DNA of 64,000 nt from Tachypleus tridentatus (GCF_004210375.1 NC_134825.1:63541558-63605557), one strand, 5' to 3'. Counted from the stretch's first letter, positions 14,071-26,309 are shown. A program made the numbers and translations. The notes: generated by a model not told the origin, from the letters alone.

Positions 14071-17000
14071 CTACATATACCACCAGACAAAAAAAAATAC
14101 TCTTGTAACAAGTTACACTGATGTCTTGCAAGCTGTTATTATTACTATTTACCACAAATCCTTTCATTACTGTCACACAGTGTTTAATACCTAAAACAAA
14201 TTTGCCCATTAATATTTTATTATTAAAAATAATATTGAAACTCTATTGAACAAAATAAAACTGGAAAACTTTGGAATGTTTCTATCTTCATGGTATAAAT
14301 ATTCTTGAAATAAAAACACACTGCCCATACTGTAACAAAAAATTTGCTATATTTGCTTACAAGTATGTAATCCATCAACTTTCAAATTTTTCTGCAAAAA
14401 TTAATAATTTTACAAAAATTTGTAGTCTAATGTTTCATTAAAAACTTATCCATTATTATTAAAATAAAAGAATGATCAGTATTACTCTTAAAAACTGAAA
14501 TTCTAGTTAACTTCATGTAATTCAATTAAAATTAATATTTTTATTTTAATCAACATTAAACAAAAATAAAATATAAACAGAAATTGGATATGAAACCTAT
14601 ATAAAAATTTAATTTTTTAAAGATGTTTTCTTCAGAATTATGAATTTGCAATTTTTTTAAACAGAAAAGTAATATTTTTTCTATGAATTTTCTGAAGTTA
14701 AATCTTTGTTTTATTAATAATACTTACACGACTCAGTGAGCTGACTTTTTGCTCCAAATAAAGAATTTTATCATCCTTTTCTTTGACCAACTCAAGAAGT
14801 CTATGATTTTCTTCTCTTGCTCGCTCCAATAACTAAACACAGTGGTACAAAATTACTCAAGATGTAAATACATTACATGACTACAGGGCAACAATTTCTG
14901 CTCATATGAATGTTTCAGCTCTATATTTATTAAATAAACTTTATCCAAATTGTACATCTTAGAATGAAAATGAATTTCAAACAGGTAACTTTTTTTTTTT
15001 TCAAATAGATAATCACCTCTTTCACATCTAGCTTTCTCAGTTCAGTGCTGCCCTATGCAGACAAACGTTTTCACTCACTACTAACTTCAAGGCTCCCACC
15101 TAATCTCATATGTTTCCACATAATATTGCTATACTGTTGCATGCATCAGCCTTCCATCATTAGAAATGCAACACTGCCTCCTAACATAGTTAACTACCTT
15201 GATAATAATTACTCAATCATCACTTCAACAACATGTAAGAAAATAAGATACACCAAAAGTAAGGAAGAATAATGAAAAGTGTGAGGGGAGATGAGTAGCT
15301 GTTAGAAATAATTTTCATTATTGAAAAATCTACCTAGAATCCCACCACAAAGTGGAAGAGGGACCAGTACAAAATTTAACCTAGATGACCCTTCCTTTAA
15401 GATGTGCCCAAAGAGAACCAATGGATTGTGACACACTAACTCTTTGAACAATAAAGGGGCACATTAGTAGGAGACTACACCTCATCTGTATAAGGGTACA
15501 TTCATTGTCTAGAAAGGAAAAGAAGTATCACAACGTTGGGTTAAAGATACAAGCACAGTTTAAAATCTCTATCAGGTTTTTAGAAGTGCTATATGTGTAC
15601 CATAGCTAGGGTACATTAAACCATATGTGATGTTCAGCTCTAGTCCAAAATCAAGTAGCACAACAAATTTGGCTTCCAGACTGCAGTAGGAGGAGTCCCT
15701 ATCATCTTCATCTTAAGCCCAGTGAGACAGTATAAGAAAGAAACATGCAAGTAATTGAAAACTTATGTTGGTTGGTCCTGTACCAATTCAACACCAGAGT
15801 ACCCCAGAAGCTATCTTTCAAGTAGTTAGTAGGATGGAAAAAAGCTGACCTGAAAGGTGAACTGTACTATATAAACAGAACACTACTATCCTACTCTCCA
15901 CTGAATGGAAATGGCCACACTCAGGAAGCCCTCTGTATGGTCCACTCTCCTAATGGCTAGGAATCCCAAGCTCTATAAGAAAACAATAATGGGGGTAAAT
16001 GAGGTTCAAACTAAGCATGAAGGATGTCCACTCCACAGTGGAAAGAGGATTTATACCATCTACACCAACAGAATACAACTGTTTTACTCTCAATTGAGTG
16101 GAACTGAGCACATCCAGAGGATTGTCTCCATGGTCCACCACCTCGGTGGCTTGAAACTCTTAAGTGGTAAGGACTCTCATACTCCACTACAAGAAAGGAG
16201 GTTGAGAATGTATTGGAGAGCCTTGCAGAACATCAACAAATGAGACAGCATTATTGTTGATCACAAAACACTATACTGAAAAGCAGACCATACTGATTTA
16301 TTCAATCAAGGCATGACAGGGATGGGCAGCAATCCCCTTCTGCTTCACCCATGAAGTCTATAGGTTACTTGATCTCTGAGAAGCCAATATCATGAGGTTA
16401 TTCACCTGCAAACAATCTTATGAAATACCCCATCTGGGTAAGAAAAGACAATATGCTACGTGATTGGAAAGTTTGTCAAATTTGACCAACTGCAACAAAA
16501 AGGGTTCTTGTACTCTTTACTGAATGTTATATAAGTATCTAATTTCATAAAGTTAACTGAATCATTTAAAGTAGTGTTTATGCTTCAATCCACATGATTT
16601 ATTATATAAAGATTACTGTATGATTTAACATAAACATAGCTTTACACAGTTTGCACTGTTATCTTTTAAATAATATTAATTTATGCAAGCAATTAATGTA
16701 TAATTCTGTCATGATGTGTCAATACAATGTTAATAAGTTTAGAAAATTCAAAAAACAAATAATTAAACTTTATATATGTGTCAGCTGTATATATTTTCAA
16801 ATTGAATCACTGTACTACATTTAAATTTAATAAAGAACACATATTAGATATTTACTCAATGAAGCAATACCTTTAAAACATTTAAGAATAAATAAATCAC
16901 CTTGCTACTTGTTCAGTTTATTTATGTTACAGGTTAAGTAACTGACTTAACTGACCTTTATTTATAGAAATAAATGACCACAACACTAGTTTATAAAACA

Positions 17001-20000
17001 ATAAATAAAAAAACAGTTATGATGTTATAAAAACACAGGTTTAAGAAATCTTGATAAAAATGAAACAGAAACCTTACAGCCTGAATGCTTTTAAAAGGTG
17101 GACCTTTCTTCTTCAGTTTGATCTTGATGTTACTTATATACTACTTACATTTTTTCTAGTTATATCATCTTAAAAACTCTTACAGTCTTCTTGATATCTA
17201 ATGAGAAGTGCTGATTTCATGCCTGAGAATAGTTGTACACATTCTTTGTTATTAGCCTTCTTATTTATTTGACTATGAAATGCCTACCATATAATTAAAA
17301 CCAGAAACACTTCAAGAACTGTGAAGAAGAAAAACTCTCATCACATCACATTAGTTTCCCACATATTTGTATTATTCACTGTTCTTCTCCTACAACTACT
17401 TGTGTTCACACTTGGCATATAGTAAATGTTTTATTGTGATAAGAATGTGTTAACCAGTTCACTCTTAAATAGGGCTCTCCTAGTCTTTTTAATTGTTCAC
17501 TTCTTCTATGCGAAGAAACACATTAGAATGTACATGATATATATAAGCTGTTTAAATGTTCATGAAGTTAATTAAAATATAAAAATATATGTTAAAATTA
17601 ATTAATTAAATGATATGATTCAGGCTGAAAAATGCAACAACTATTTCTGTAGCCAAGGAGACTGTAAATATAAAGTCTGTACCTTAATATTTAAATCTTG
17701 TATGTACCTGACTCCAACTGTTATTTAAAGTTTATATTTAAAAACATTAGTTCATACCTCTTCAGCATTTTCACTACAGGGTGTCTCTGGTCGGCCATTG
17801 ATACTAGATGACCTCCTCTGAGCACCTCGATTAGCATCATCCTGAATCAAACTTACTGTGGAGTCTGACTGATTGACAGTGCTATCGTAGTCTTGGTTAT
17901 CTTCATCATCAGCATCAAGATCTGATGGGCTAAGATAAAAAAACCAAACAAACATGTTTATTTCAAATATTCAACCAGAGCTACAAAAAGGCTAATTGCA
18001 CTAAACATCACTCATCTCTAAACTGATACATTAGAGAGAAGAGAGTTAGTGAAGAGTAACTACTACCAATGCTTAAGCTATTCTAATAACATAGCAGGAT
18101 TTGAATGACACATTTTCAATAAACTTCCTCAAGGAGCAGAGTAAGATATTTTGGTAATGGGATGAAAATCATGGATTTTGGATTCAGAGTCTAGCATGCT
18201 AACCACTGAACTACACATACTAAAAAAAACAACCAAAAATATTAAAGAATTAAAAAGTACTAAATTTAATTACTTCAGTCCTAAAACCATTACTCTGCAC
18301 ATTTGAGGTTATTAATTAAATTTAAATAGCTTAAAGAATACTAAAAATCCAAAGGAAGTATATTTAACATAACAATATTCTTATGAAGAAAAACTACTCT
18401 TGTCTAAGAATTATTATTTGGAAAAAGTAATACTTTTATTTCCTCCAAATATGGCTATTTTTATTAAATAATTACTTATAAAACTATGGCTTTCTAAGCT
18501 TACTTAAACAGTATTTTATACACTTTTTTAAAGTGAAAATGACAATATATAAAACCATAAAAACAATTCAACTGTTTCAATGTATACCAAAGTCAGATAT
18601 AACTTACTGCCCAAAAGAGTAAATCTTCTGCATTTTGATAAAATATATATCAGAAAGAAATCTCAAATGAATGCAAACTACAAGTACACCTACATTTATG
18701 TTAATGTAAAAAAATATCATCTTACCTTTTGTTATTTCGGGACCTGAATGGTTCAGGAAGACTTTCTTTCTGTAAGTTGCAAAACTTACTAAATGAAACT
18801 TGTCACTATGAAAAAAACGTTTAATACATTGAACTTTCAACTTAAGAAATTATATATCCCCAAAATATTTTAATAAGTTTTTTCTAACCTAATATTTTAT
18901 TTTAATAATGGCATAAACACAACATCTTATAAACTTTAAAATAAAATTTGTTTTAGGTAACTAATATATGATGAAACAAGTTAATCTTCAACCTTTAGAT
19001 CCTACTTCTCAGTGTCTCTGTCAAGTCAACTAAATGAACAAACAAAAACTTGACAATTAAACAGTTTTGAAATTAAACTTTTATTTTTCACTGTTATTTG
19101 TTATTTTTTTTATTTATATTTTAGGGATGTCACTTTAAGTACCTTTCTTAAGAAACTAAATAAAGAAAAGTTCTTTCACAAACTTAAAAAGTGTACACAT
19201 TATGAAATTGTAACATGCTAACCTAAGAAAAAGATATAACTAATTATATTGTTTAATACCTGAAATAAACTTCTGCAGAAGTTGTGGCACTTTCTACTTT
19301 CACATAAAAATATAAATACAAAAACTTATGTAACTAATTCTTCATAAACTTTCATTAGAAAATAAGAAGTTTTTCAATATGAAATAAACTCTCTTGTTTT
19401 TTCTATTAGTTTTTTAAGTATTGAAAATATTTGTAATTTGATTGCAGTGGGCTAGGAATAACACAAAGAGTTTAAAAAAGCATATTTTGGACAGGATTAA
19501 CTCAAATTGCCAGATAGATTCAACTTTTATATACATCATGTTGATATTTTCTTCAATTAAATTTTATTCCAGATTGTAAATTACAAGAGAAAAGATCAAC
19601 AATATTTGTTCTCAAAATATTACAAATACACACAGGATCAATAACACAGGAAATGGGTTAATTAATATAATTTATTAAAACAGTAAGTAAATGCTATCTT
19701 ATTTTATATGACAATGTAATTTAAGAGGAAACACACAAACTGAAAATTAAACTGTGAATGTTTTGTATCACACATAAATAAAAGGACAAGAACATTTTCA
19801 TTAAAGATTATTTATGAAAACATTACAACAATGAAAAAATGTCTCAAAAAAGAAAGACTTTTGCAAATTTATTTCAGAATGAACACTGTAAATGTTTTCA
19901 GTCTCAGATGTCTGACAAACATCTAGCAGTGAAGAGAGGTTCTGTACATTTGCACATATTACAAATACAGTAAAATTCAAATATTACATTTGTATCTCCA

Positions 20001-23000
20001 CCTATCTAGATGTATATGGTGTAAAAGGCTACCTTGTAAAATACATGTGTTATACATGTACAGACAATATATTTTCTTTGTGTACATGAATATCTACAAT
20101 CTTGTATACATTAGTATTTGTATTTTTTCTAGGATAACCTGGAATTTATCCCTTTACCTGTTTTCTTGTATTGTTGATATTCTATAAACTTCTTTTTTCT
20201 AAACATTAATCATTTGTTGCATACTTAATGTAACAGGTAATGAAAATATAAAGAATTAATAAAAAAAAGTTTGTTGTATTTATCCTTGGTTTACATTTTC
20301 CTTTGAGCAGAAATAACCTATCATCATTCACTTGTGCTTGGAACATCACAGGTGATACTTATACAAAGCTTTCTTCTTACCTTGTACAATGAACCAAAAC
20401 AACCAGTTCTTACTGCCATGTTCACAAGCATCAGCTACATATCAAATAAATATAACTGTTACAGATGATACTCAAGCGCTTTAGCATTATGTTCTGTGAA
20501 TCATATGTATATCTTGACATGTACAATGTATGTATATCTTGAATAAAATTTATCTGAGAAAGAAAAAAAATGAATAATTTCTTTATAAAAGTATTAAAGT
20601 GATTAAAAAATGTAAAGTTACAGCAAATATTTCTTACTGTAAGCTAACATACAATGAAAAATATGGATTACATCTGATATAAAGATATATATATGGAAAA
20701 TTATATATGTATATATATTTATTTATTAAATGGTTTGTTTTCCAGATGGTAAATTGGAAAGAAAAAGATTAACAGTATTTGTTCCCAAAATATTACAAAT
20801 ACATAATTATCATAAAAAGGAAATGGATTAATTAATATTACTTATTAAAGTAAATATAAATGCTACCTTCTTTTATATGACAGCATAATTTAAGATGAAA
20901 TGACCATGTGCCATACCCTTTCCCCATGAAGATTACAAAACAGGATCAAAAACAAACTGCTCTAAACAATGTTTATATCTATAACAAGAATATTTTTACC
21001 ACAACTTCTCCAGGTTGGTCCTTTAAAATGTACGATTCATTGAGAGCCGTGTTTCGTTTAGTCTCAGCTGACATCACCTGAAGCTCACCTTCATCTTCTC
21101 CTGTACTTCCGCCTGTACTCTGAAAGTGTTTGCAAAACTATCAGTTATGTTATAGTCAAGTCAGACTGCTAAGTTAATAAATACCAGTTAAGTTAGTATT
21201 TCATGTTACCTATGTCAAACTAAAACAAGGCTTTTGTCAATGTTTGGTGAAAACTTTGGTGAAAAATTCAGATTTGTTACCAGTGCAATATTCTTTTTTT
21301 TAAATATACTCTTCAAAAAAAGAAACGCAAAAGGCAAAATTTGAGACAAATTGTTAACAAGTTTATTCCGGGTAGTTCTGTATGACATGTGTGAAACTTT
21401 GCACATTCACTGCTGAACATCCAAAGTCTGCAAAGGCGAAGTCCACGCTCACCAGGTGAAGTTTAACGTCACTCAACGTCAATAACGAGTATGCCCCCCG
21501 TGAGCATCAATAACTGCTTGGCATCTCCTGCCCATGGAAGCGATGAGATGACGAATCACATCCTGTGAAATGGCTGTCCACTCAGCCTGCAAAGCTGCTT
21601 CAAGCTGAGGTAGAGTCTGCGGTTGAGGTTGTTGCCGTTGCAGACGTCGGTCCAACTCGTCCCAAAGATGTTTGATGGGGTTTAAATCTGGTGATCTGGA
21701 GGGCCAGGGAAGAACGTTGATGTTTTGGTGTCTCAAGAAGACAGTGGTGAGTCGGATTGTGTGAGGACGGGCGTTGTCATGTTGAAAAACGTCGTTGACA
21801 TTCACAATGATGGGTTGCACATGGGGCCTAAGAATCTCGTCGATGGTTGTGTATGGTCTGATCGGAAATCCTACGCAGCCCTGGTATGGTAGGCAGTAGA
21901 CGTCGCAGTGGTGGTCCTATCCCCGAAGGTGACGTAACCGGATGTAGCGGGCGTGGTCACACGAGGTCTGCCAGATCGTGGACGGTCACGAGTTGATCCA
22001 TGTTGTTGGTGACGATTCCATAGCCTTGTGATGGTACTTGGGTGGACATTCACAGCTCTGGCAACATCTGATCGAGATTCGCTTGCTTCCAAGCGACCAA
22101 TGGTGTTGTTGAGTTGTGCTTCAGTCAGTCTTGGCGTAACTGTATTGCGTGTCGGTGGCTTAACACTGAGCTATGGAAACCGAGAACCCGTCACTTTTAT
22201 AAAAATTTTGCACATGTTGCACTTGCAGAACATGCAGATCTCTCAAACAAATTTATTGGACACGAATGCGTTTTGGCGAAAAATCCGATGTTTTCCTCCA
22301 TTTTCAAAGTGCACAACTTTTATTGTCATTTTGGTCTGACAATCAGTGCCTTAACACGTGTAACATCACATGCTCTGAGCTTGTAACGTTATTACATATA
22401 TTTCTCTTTAAAATAAAAAAATATCCCTTTTGCATTTCTTTTTTTGAAGAATATATAAATATTTACTTACAGTTGTTTAATATTGTCATTAAGTACTTGT
22501 ATTCCAACTTTGTAAATGTATTCAATTTTTGAGAATTGAGAAAAAAACAAAGAAAAATGTAGGTTTCACAGATGCTTCATTTAATAATGACCATGGTTTC
22601 ACCAGTAAAGGCATCATCAGGTACCAAATAAGAGGTCTTGTAAACAGTTTTATACAGTTTTAAACAAACAATTTTTTTTATTCTAAGAGTTTCATGCTCC
22701 CTCATACATACCTCATCAAAACCTTTAACAATAATGTTAAACCTTCATTGTTTTTTGGAACAAGAGTACATGCCTACTCCAGAAACTCCAAACTAAGTCA
22801 TTAAGCATCATGAACCCTCACTCAACACATCTGTATGTAGTTTCTAAACTGTAAAAACAAATATCCCTATCAGACTTGTTGTGTCCTATATTTATGCTCT
22901 TGCTTAAAAGTCAGCACAGAAAGCTCACAATATTTTCACAGATCTAACTGGTTTTAAACCCCAGTTAGTATAAAAAAAAAAACTTCCTGGAGCTTGTATA

Positions 23001-26000
23001 AAAAATGTAGATATATCAAATAATGTCAAACTTGTTTTGTCTGATTTTTTTAGCCTTTTTTACCAGTATACCTATTAATTAATGTATACACGGTGTTAAT
23101 GATTTAGTGGATAAAGAAAAGGAAAACCCTTTACAAGCCCAGAATTTAAAAACAATAATAACCATTTGCTTAGATCAAAACCACTTCAAATTTAATAAAC
23201 AAATTGATAAATTTGTATTGCAAACTTGGAAGAGTTACAAAATTATTAAGACATCATTATTTGACATCCTTTGCATTATTTTCATCAATAAACAATTTTT
23301 TTATCCAAACTATATATGAAAACTTGTGTAAGCAAAGGATAGAAAGAACCCATAATTAACCCATCACATTCTATAGAATTTGAAGAAAAGGGAAACAATT
23401 TTTGGACTTAATTATTGACATAAATATAGGCACATATTCCTTCAAAATTTTCAAAAATTGACACTCAGTACCTCACAAACTTGCTGTGTTCTATAGTTTC
23501 CTACACAGACTTACTGCTGTATTCTTTGTCACGTGAAAATTATGAAACAGTATTAAAAACAATAAAACTAACTGCTGTAAACAATAGTTATACAACAAAG
23601 TTAATTTAAATAGTTATTTAAAAATAAAAGCCATATAATTAATATAATCAATATATCCAAATACTGTACAAAATAACATCAATAAGAAACAAATATTTTA
23701 AGCTACAATGAAAAACCTCACAAAATATATAACACACTGAACAAAGAAATCTACAGATCAGCCTTCTACCATATGGCAACAGTGTTTGTTTACTAAATAA
23801 TGTGTTAAGACTAAATTACATATACACAAGTCAAACAGGACATCCCATAGAAAGAAGAATTAAAGAATATTCTAGAAGCTAAAAATTAATGAAAACGTAT
23901 GCAACCTCAGGTATGTATCACCTTAGGGAAACTAAACACCAACTTGATAAAAAAAAACATTAAATTTTACATATCCATGGAAAATTAAAAAACTAAATAG
24001 TCTAGAAATTTTAGATGGAAATAGAAGTTTAAAAAATAATTCAGAAAAACGTTCTAAATGACCAAACTGACTTAAGATCCTTCCCACATCTTAAATCACT
24101 TGTATCAGACTGAATGTCAAGGTTATTCCTGGTTTTTTGGTTAAATATATATAAACCTGTTTACAAAATATTTTAGTCTAGACCTGATGATGCCTTTACT
24201 GGGGAAACCATGGTCATTATGAAATGAATCATTTGTCTTTGTTTTTCCTCTATTCTGTAAGTATGGAATTCTACCACGTACTCACAATTTCAAATATCAA
24301 TTATATTATTCAATTTGACGTATGTTTTACATATTCATTCCTTAACAAGTGATTTTTTGTAAATTTAGCCAGATTCTTTTCATACAGTACACAAACAAAT
24401 AGAAAATGAGAAAAGCCTTATTATGTATAAATCTAATTCAATCCTAAATGAAATTTTCAGTAAGAAATTAAATGGTTTTTACATCTAGGTAAAAGTTTAT
24501 TCTGCATTATTACTATTTATTATAAAAATATTTTTATTTTAAACAAACTATCAAAAGTGGTAAGATTGTGAACTCTATAATACATAAGAGCTTTGCTATT
24601 TATTTGTTCTTTTACAAACTGAATATTTGAATGTTTTATATGACACATATTCTAACATTATAAGAAGTCTGACATTCCATACGGTGTGGAACCAGTTTCT
24701 CTGTCTATTCCCATACACACTGATGCTTCATGAATGTGTAAATCTTGTTCAATACACAGAGCATCAAAATAAAATGTTCCAAACTGATTCAAGAAAATTC
24801 CTTCAGAGTTTTGGATTTTCTTGAATCAAGTCTTAAATTGCTCACACCACAGCTGCAATGATCATGCTGTAAATGTTTTCACCTGTAAATGACTAAAATA
24901 CTTCTATAGAAATGTTCAACTCTCTAAAGCACTTGTTGGTTTTATTTTCTTTACTATCATTCAAACTTTTATGACTCATTTTCTTTAATTCATATGCATT
25001 CAAAATATTTTCTTGTTTTTGATCAGAAACCTCAAAAAATATCATTTTATTAAAGTTTTAAATTTATATTCCTTGATTACTTGATGAAATTGCTTCATAT
25101 TTTTTGTAATAAATTAAGCATTTATTCATTGTTATCTAATAACTATTAATAATCTAAGATTGATGTGTCACAATTTGCCTTTACTTTTCTGTAATTCCAA
25201 TCTACATTAAAACCTTATCTTTAGAAGCATCACATTACATACACTAAGACATAAACAATCAACAAATTACCTGTTAAGCACAAAAAGACCTGATATATCT
25301 TACTTTTCAATTTTAATGTAACAGTAAAATTGAGCCTTTTATAAAAAACATTCCATGACATGTTACTCACAGATGTATGTGGCTTTACCACCTAATAAGC
25401 CTAAATCTCAAAATTGTTTTTAAGTATAACTGCTCTTTGAACTTAATCAACTCAGTTAACAGTAATAGTTTTACATTCATGAGAATCACAGATAGAGATG
25501 GGTGACTAACTTGATTAATCAATAACCCCTGAGCACTGATTACATTGTCCAGTGTCACTAATTTAACAAAACTATGATTAAGTCAATTAATGTGACAAAA
25601 ACAACCAATTAATCAAAACTAGTTTCCAATTATTATAACTATTCAGTTAATAAAACAGGGCCATTACAATTTCTCTATTACTGTTTTTGATTACTAAAAC
25701 ATTGTTCAGCTTAACTGATTACTGTCACAATTTTAAAAATAACCACCTAGTATTTTTGATTATTCCAACTATTTGAGTCTCATGAGAATAATCAGTTGGT
25801 TGAAGGTACTTGTCTAATGAGCCTGATGATAATCAATTACCAAATTCTGTGAACCAACAACCTCTAATTACGATGTACATACAGTGTTAGATATATAGAA
25901 AAGATACAAGAACGGTTCTTACCTCCGTTGATGGGAGATGCACCACTCCTGTACTTCTTCTTTTTTCTCTGAGTTTTCTTCTTTCACGTTGAGCTTTTCC

Positions 26001-26309
26001 TTTATTTACGTGATTTGGACGTGGACATCTCTTGTCTTTAGCTCTTGAAGTTGGTTTAGGAGAAACATCTTGATCTCCTACTCCACTCACTATTCCAGAG
26101 CCTTCAGTACAACCAATACCAGATGTATAAACTGCTCCTGTTTGAACAGTGACTTCTGCATCACCAGTAACTCCTCCATCAGGAACAGCACTGCGACTAG
26201 AGGTGGGAACATTTCTTGCATTAGCCCTTGCAGTACGTATACGGGATCGACGAGATGATATTTCAAATTCATGGTCAGCATCTTCCTGACTTAGGGAACT
26301 TGATGCCAT
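13981..26309 (-). CDS. PAWR: PAWR/Par-4 homologue, six coding exons
   Basis: Par-4 is an intracellular pro-apoptotic and transcription-modulating protein with a central SAC segment and a C-terminal leucine zipper. Six minus-strand exons join in phase with GT-AG borders: 26309-25923, 21119-21000, 18769-18726, 17929-17758, 14832-14728, 14070-13981. The product is about 305 residues (human about 340). Residues 103-123 are lysine/arginine-rich and end KLREKRRSTGVV, the SAC nuclear-localisation core; threonine 120 sits in the RRST context known as a PKA target in mammals. Residues 191-201 (NTALNESYILK in exon 2) resemble the mammalian NTIQNEAVNLL to SSYLL stretch. Residues 242-305 form a charged heptad coiled coil ending in LASLKMK. 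The mammalian N-terminal block is not conserved. The start is the first ATG after the acceptor at 26352. Confidence 0.87.
14071..14727 (-). other. PAWR: Par-4 intron 5-6
   Basis: AT-rich, GT-AG bounded (GTAAGT ... TGTAG on the gene strand). No repeat recognised. Confidence 0.75.
14728..14832 (-). CDS. PAWR: Par-4 coding exon 5 (leucine zipper, first half)
   Basis: Acceptor 'gtttag', 105 bases, 35 codons, donor CGT/GTAAGT. LLERAREENHRLLELVKEKD parallels the mammalian zipper (RQENLRLVRLMQDKEEMIGKL). Continuous amphipathic coiled coil. Confidence 0.87.
15280..16480. repeat. Unclassified repeat block inside a Par-4 intron
   Basis: Less AT-rich than the surrounding intron. It contains an imperfect internal duplication: 15874-15970 and 16067-16163 share 'aacagaa-ac-ac', a 'tactctc...tgg' block, '...gtccac...' and 'ggct/ttgaa', with an offset of about 193 bases. 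A 112-codon open frame runs through it at 15905-16243 with no domain I recognise. It could be an unclassified non-autonomous element. Confidence 0.5.
16481..17757 (-). other. PAWR: Remainder of Par-4 intron 4-5
   Basis: AT-rich intron sequence. At 17068-17118 (gaaaccttacagcc ... ttttaaaaggtggac) it carries one arm of the hairpin sequence found at 2768-2869. Confidence 0.6.
17758..17929 (-). CDS. PAWR: Par-4 coding exon 4
   Basis: Acceptor 'atcttag', 172 bases, donor GAG/GTATGA. Encodes an acidic, serine-rich linker (PSDLDADDEDNQDYDSTVNQ, later RGAQRRSSSINGRPETP). In the family this position precedes the coiled coil and is low in conservation. RRSSS is a plausible basophilic-kinase site (inference). 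Confidence 0.85.
17930..18725 (-). other. PAWR: Par-4 intron 3-4 with tRNA-like segment
   Basis: Mostly plain AT-rich intron. On the minus strand 18222-18170 reads GTAGTTCAGTGGTTAGCATGC, a good tRNA A-box, without a clear B-box. This is likely a tRNA-derived SINE relic rather than a tRNA gene. Confidence 0.45.
18726..18769 (-). CDS. PAWR: Par-4 coding exon 3 (44-base exon)
   Basis: Acceptor 'cttacag', donor AAAAG/GTAAGA. It encodes KESLPEPFRSRNNK and ends in phase 2 (AG), which the C opening the next exon completes to serine. The phase fit on both sides supports this very short exon. It could be skipped in some transcripts, but skipping would shift the frame. Confidence 0.75.
19560..19735. 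repeat. Intronic duplication, copy A
   Basis: Matches 20725-20900 in order and orientation: the shared 'ccagat-gtaaatt' opening, 'atatttgttc-caaaatattac', 'ggaaatgg-ttaattaatat', then 'tttatatgaca'. Similarity by eye is roughly three-quarters. Both copies lie between Par-4 coding exons 2 and 3. Confidence 0.75.
20725..20900. repeat. Intronic duplication, copy B
   Basis: Second copy of the 19560-19735 sequence. It ends about 100 bases from the donor side of Par-4 coding exon 2 (21000). No exon-like remnant could be confirmed beside copy A. Confidence 0.75.
21000..21119 (-). CDS. PAWR: Par-4 coding exon 2
   Basis: Acceptor 'actttcag', 120 bases, 40 codons, donor G/GTAAAA, phases 0 and 0. Encodes STGGSTGEDEGEL and then KRNTALNESYILKDQPGEVV, aligning with the mammalian segment after the SAC core. 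It lies about 190 bases from a Tc1-like insertion in the upstream intron. Confidence 0.85.
21309..22451 (-). mobile_element. Tc1-like transposon, copy 1 (defective)
   Basis: TA duplications at 21307-21308 and 22452-22453 flank terminal inverted repeats of about 28 bp (CTCTTCAAAAAAAGAAACGC at the left; the right end is its complement with one or two changes). Inside are two minus-strand transposase pieces. An N-terminal helix-turn-helix (22092-21871; VNVHPSTITRLWNRHQQHG, GRPR hook) and a C-terminal catalytic part (21820-21479; HDNARPHT, LPWPSRSPDLNPIKHLWDEL) are present. The stretch with the first catalytic aspartate is deleted, and the usual PIEHLW glutamate is lysine. Inactive. It lies in the Par-4 intron between coding exons 1 and 2. 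Confidence 0.92.
22545..24255 (+). mobile_element. Penelope-like retroelement with inverted flanks
   Basis: Plus-strand blocks in the right order: NNVKLVLSDFFSLF (compare family NNVKLVSFDVSSLF, RT motif), KTIITICLDQNHFKFNKQ at 23146-23200, a GKQFLDLIIDINIGTYSFKI block near 23380-23450, PHKLAVFYSFLHRL, then SQTGHPIERRIKEYS and HLRETKHQLDKK (GIY-YIG endonuclease part) near 23830-23950, and NDQTDLRS near 24060. Frame changes and stops separate the blocks. I do not see the RT catalytic YxDD. The flanks, about 22545-22680 and 24125-24255, are reverse complements of each other (core ATAATGACCATGGTTTC). Long terminal repeats in inverted orientation are known for Penelope-like elements. Confidence 0.8.
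24786..24827. repeat. Perfect stem-loop
   Basis: GATTCAAGAAAAT (24786-24798) and its exact reverse complement ATTTTCTTGAATC (24815-24827) around a 16-base loop. Intronic, with no run of T after it. Confidence 0.8.
25490..25865. repeat. Cluster of GATTAATC / AATCAATTA motifs
   Basis: Variants of gattaatcaa, tcaattaatg, ccaattaatc, aactgattac and aatcagttgg recur in both orientations across about 370 bases, just downstream of the donor of Par-4 coding exon 1. It looks like a degenerate simple palindromic repeat. TAAT-type homeodomain sites would also fit. Confidence 0.5.

Noticed and set aside
15905-16243. 112-codon open frame
   Set aside because: It sits in an internally duplicated repeat block, and the overlapping antisense frame is also open. 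I kept the block as a repeat, not a gene.
18170-18222. Possible tRNA gene on the minus strand
   Set aside because: Only the A-box part is good; no acceptor stem pairing or clear B-box is visible. More likely a SINE relic.
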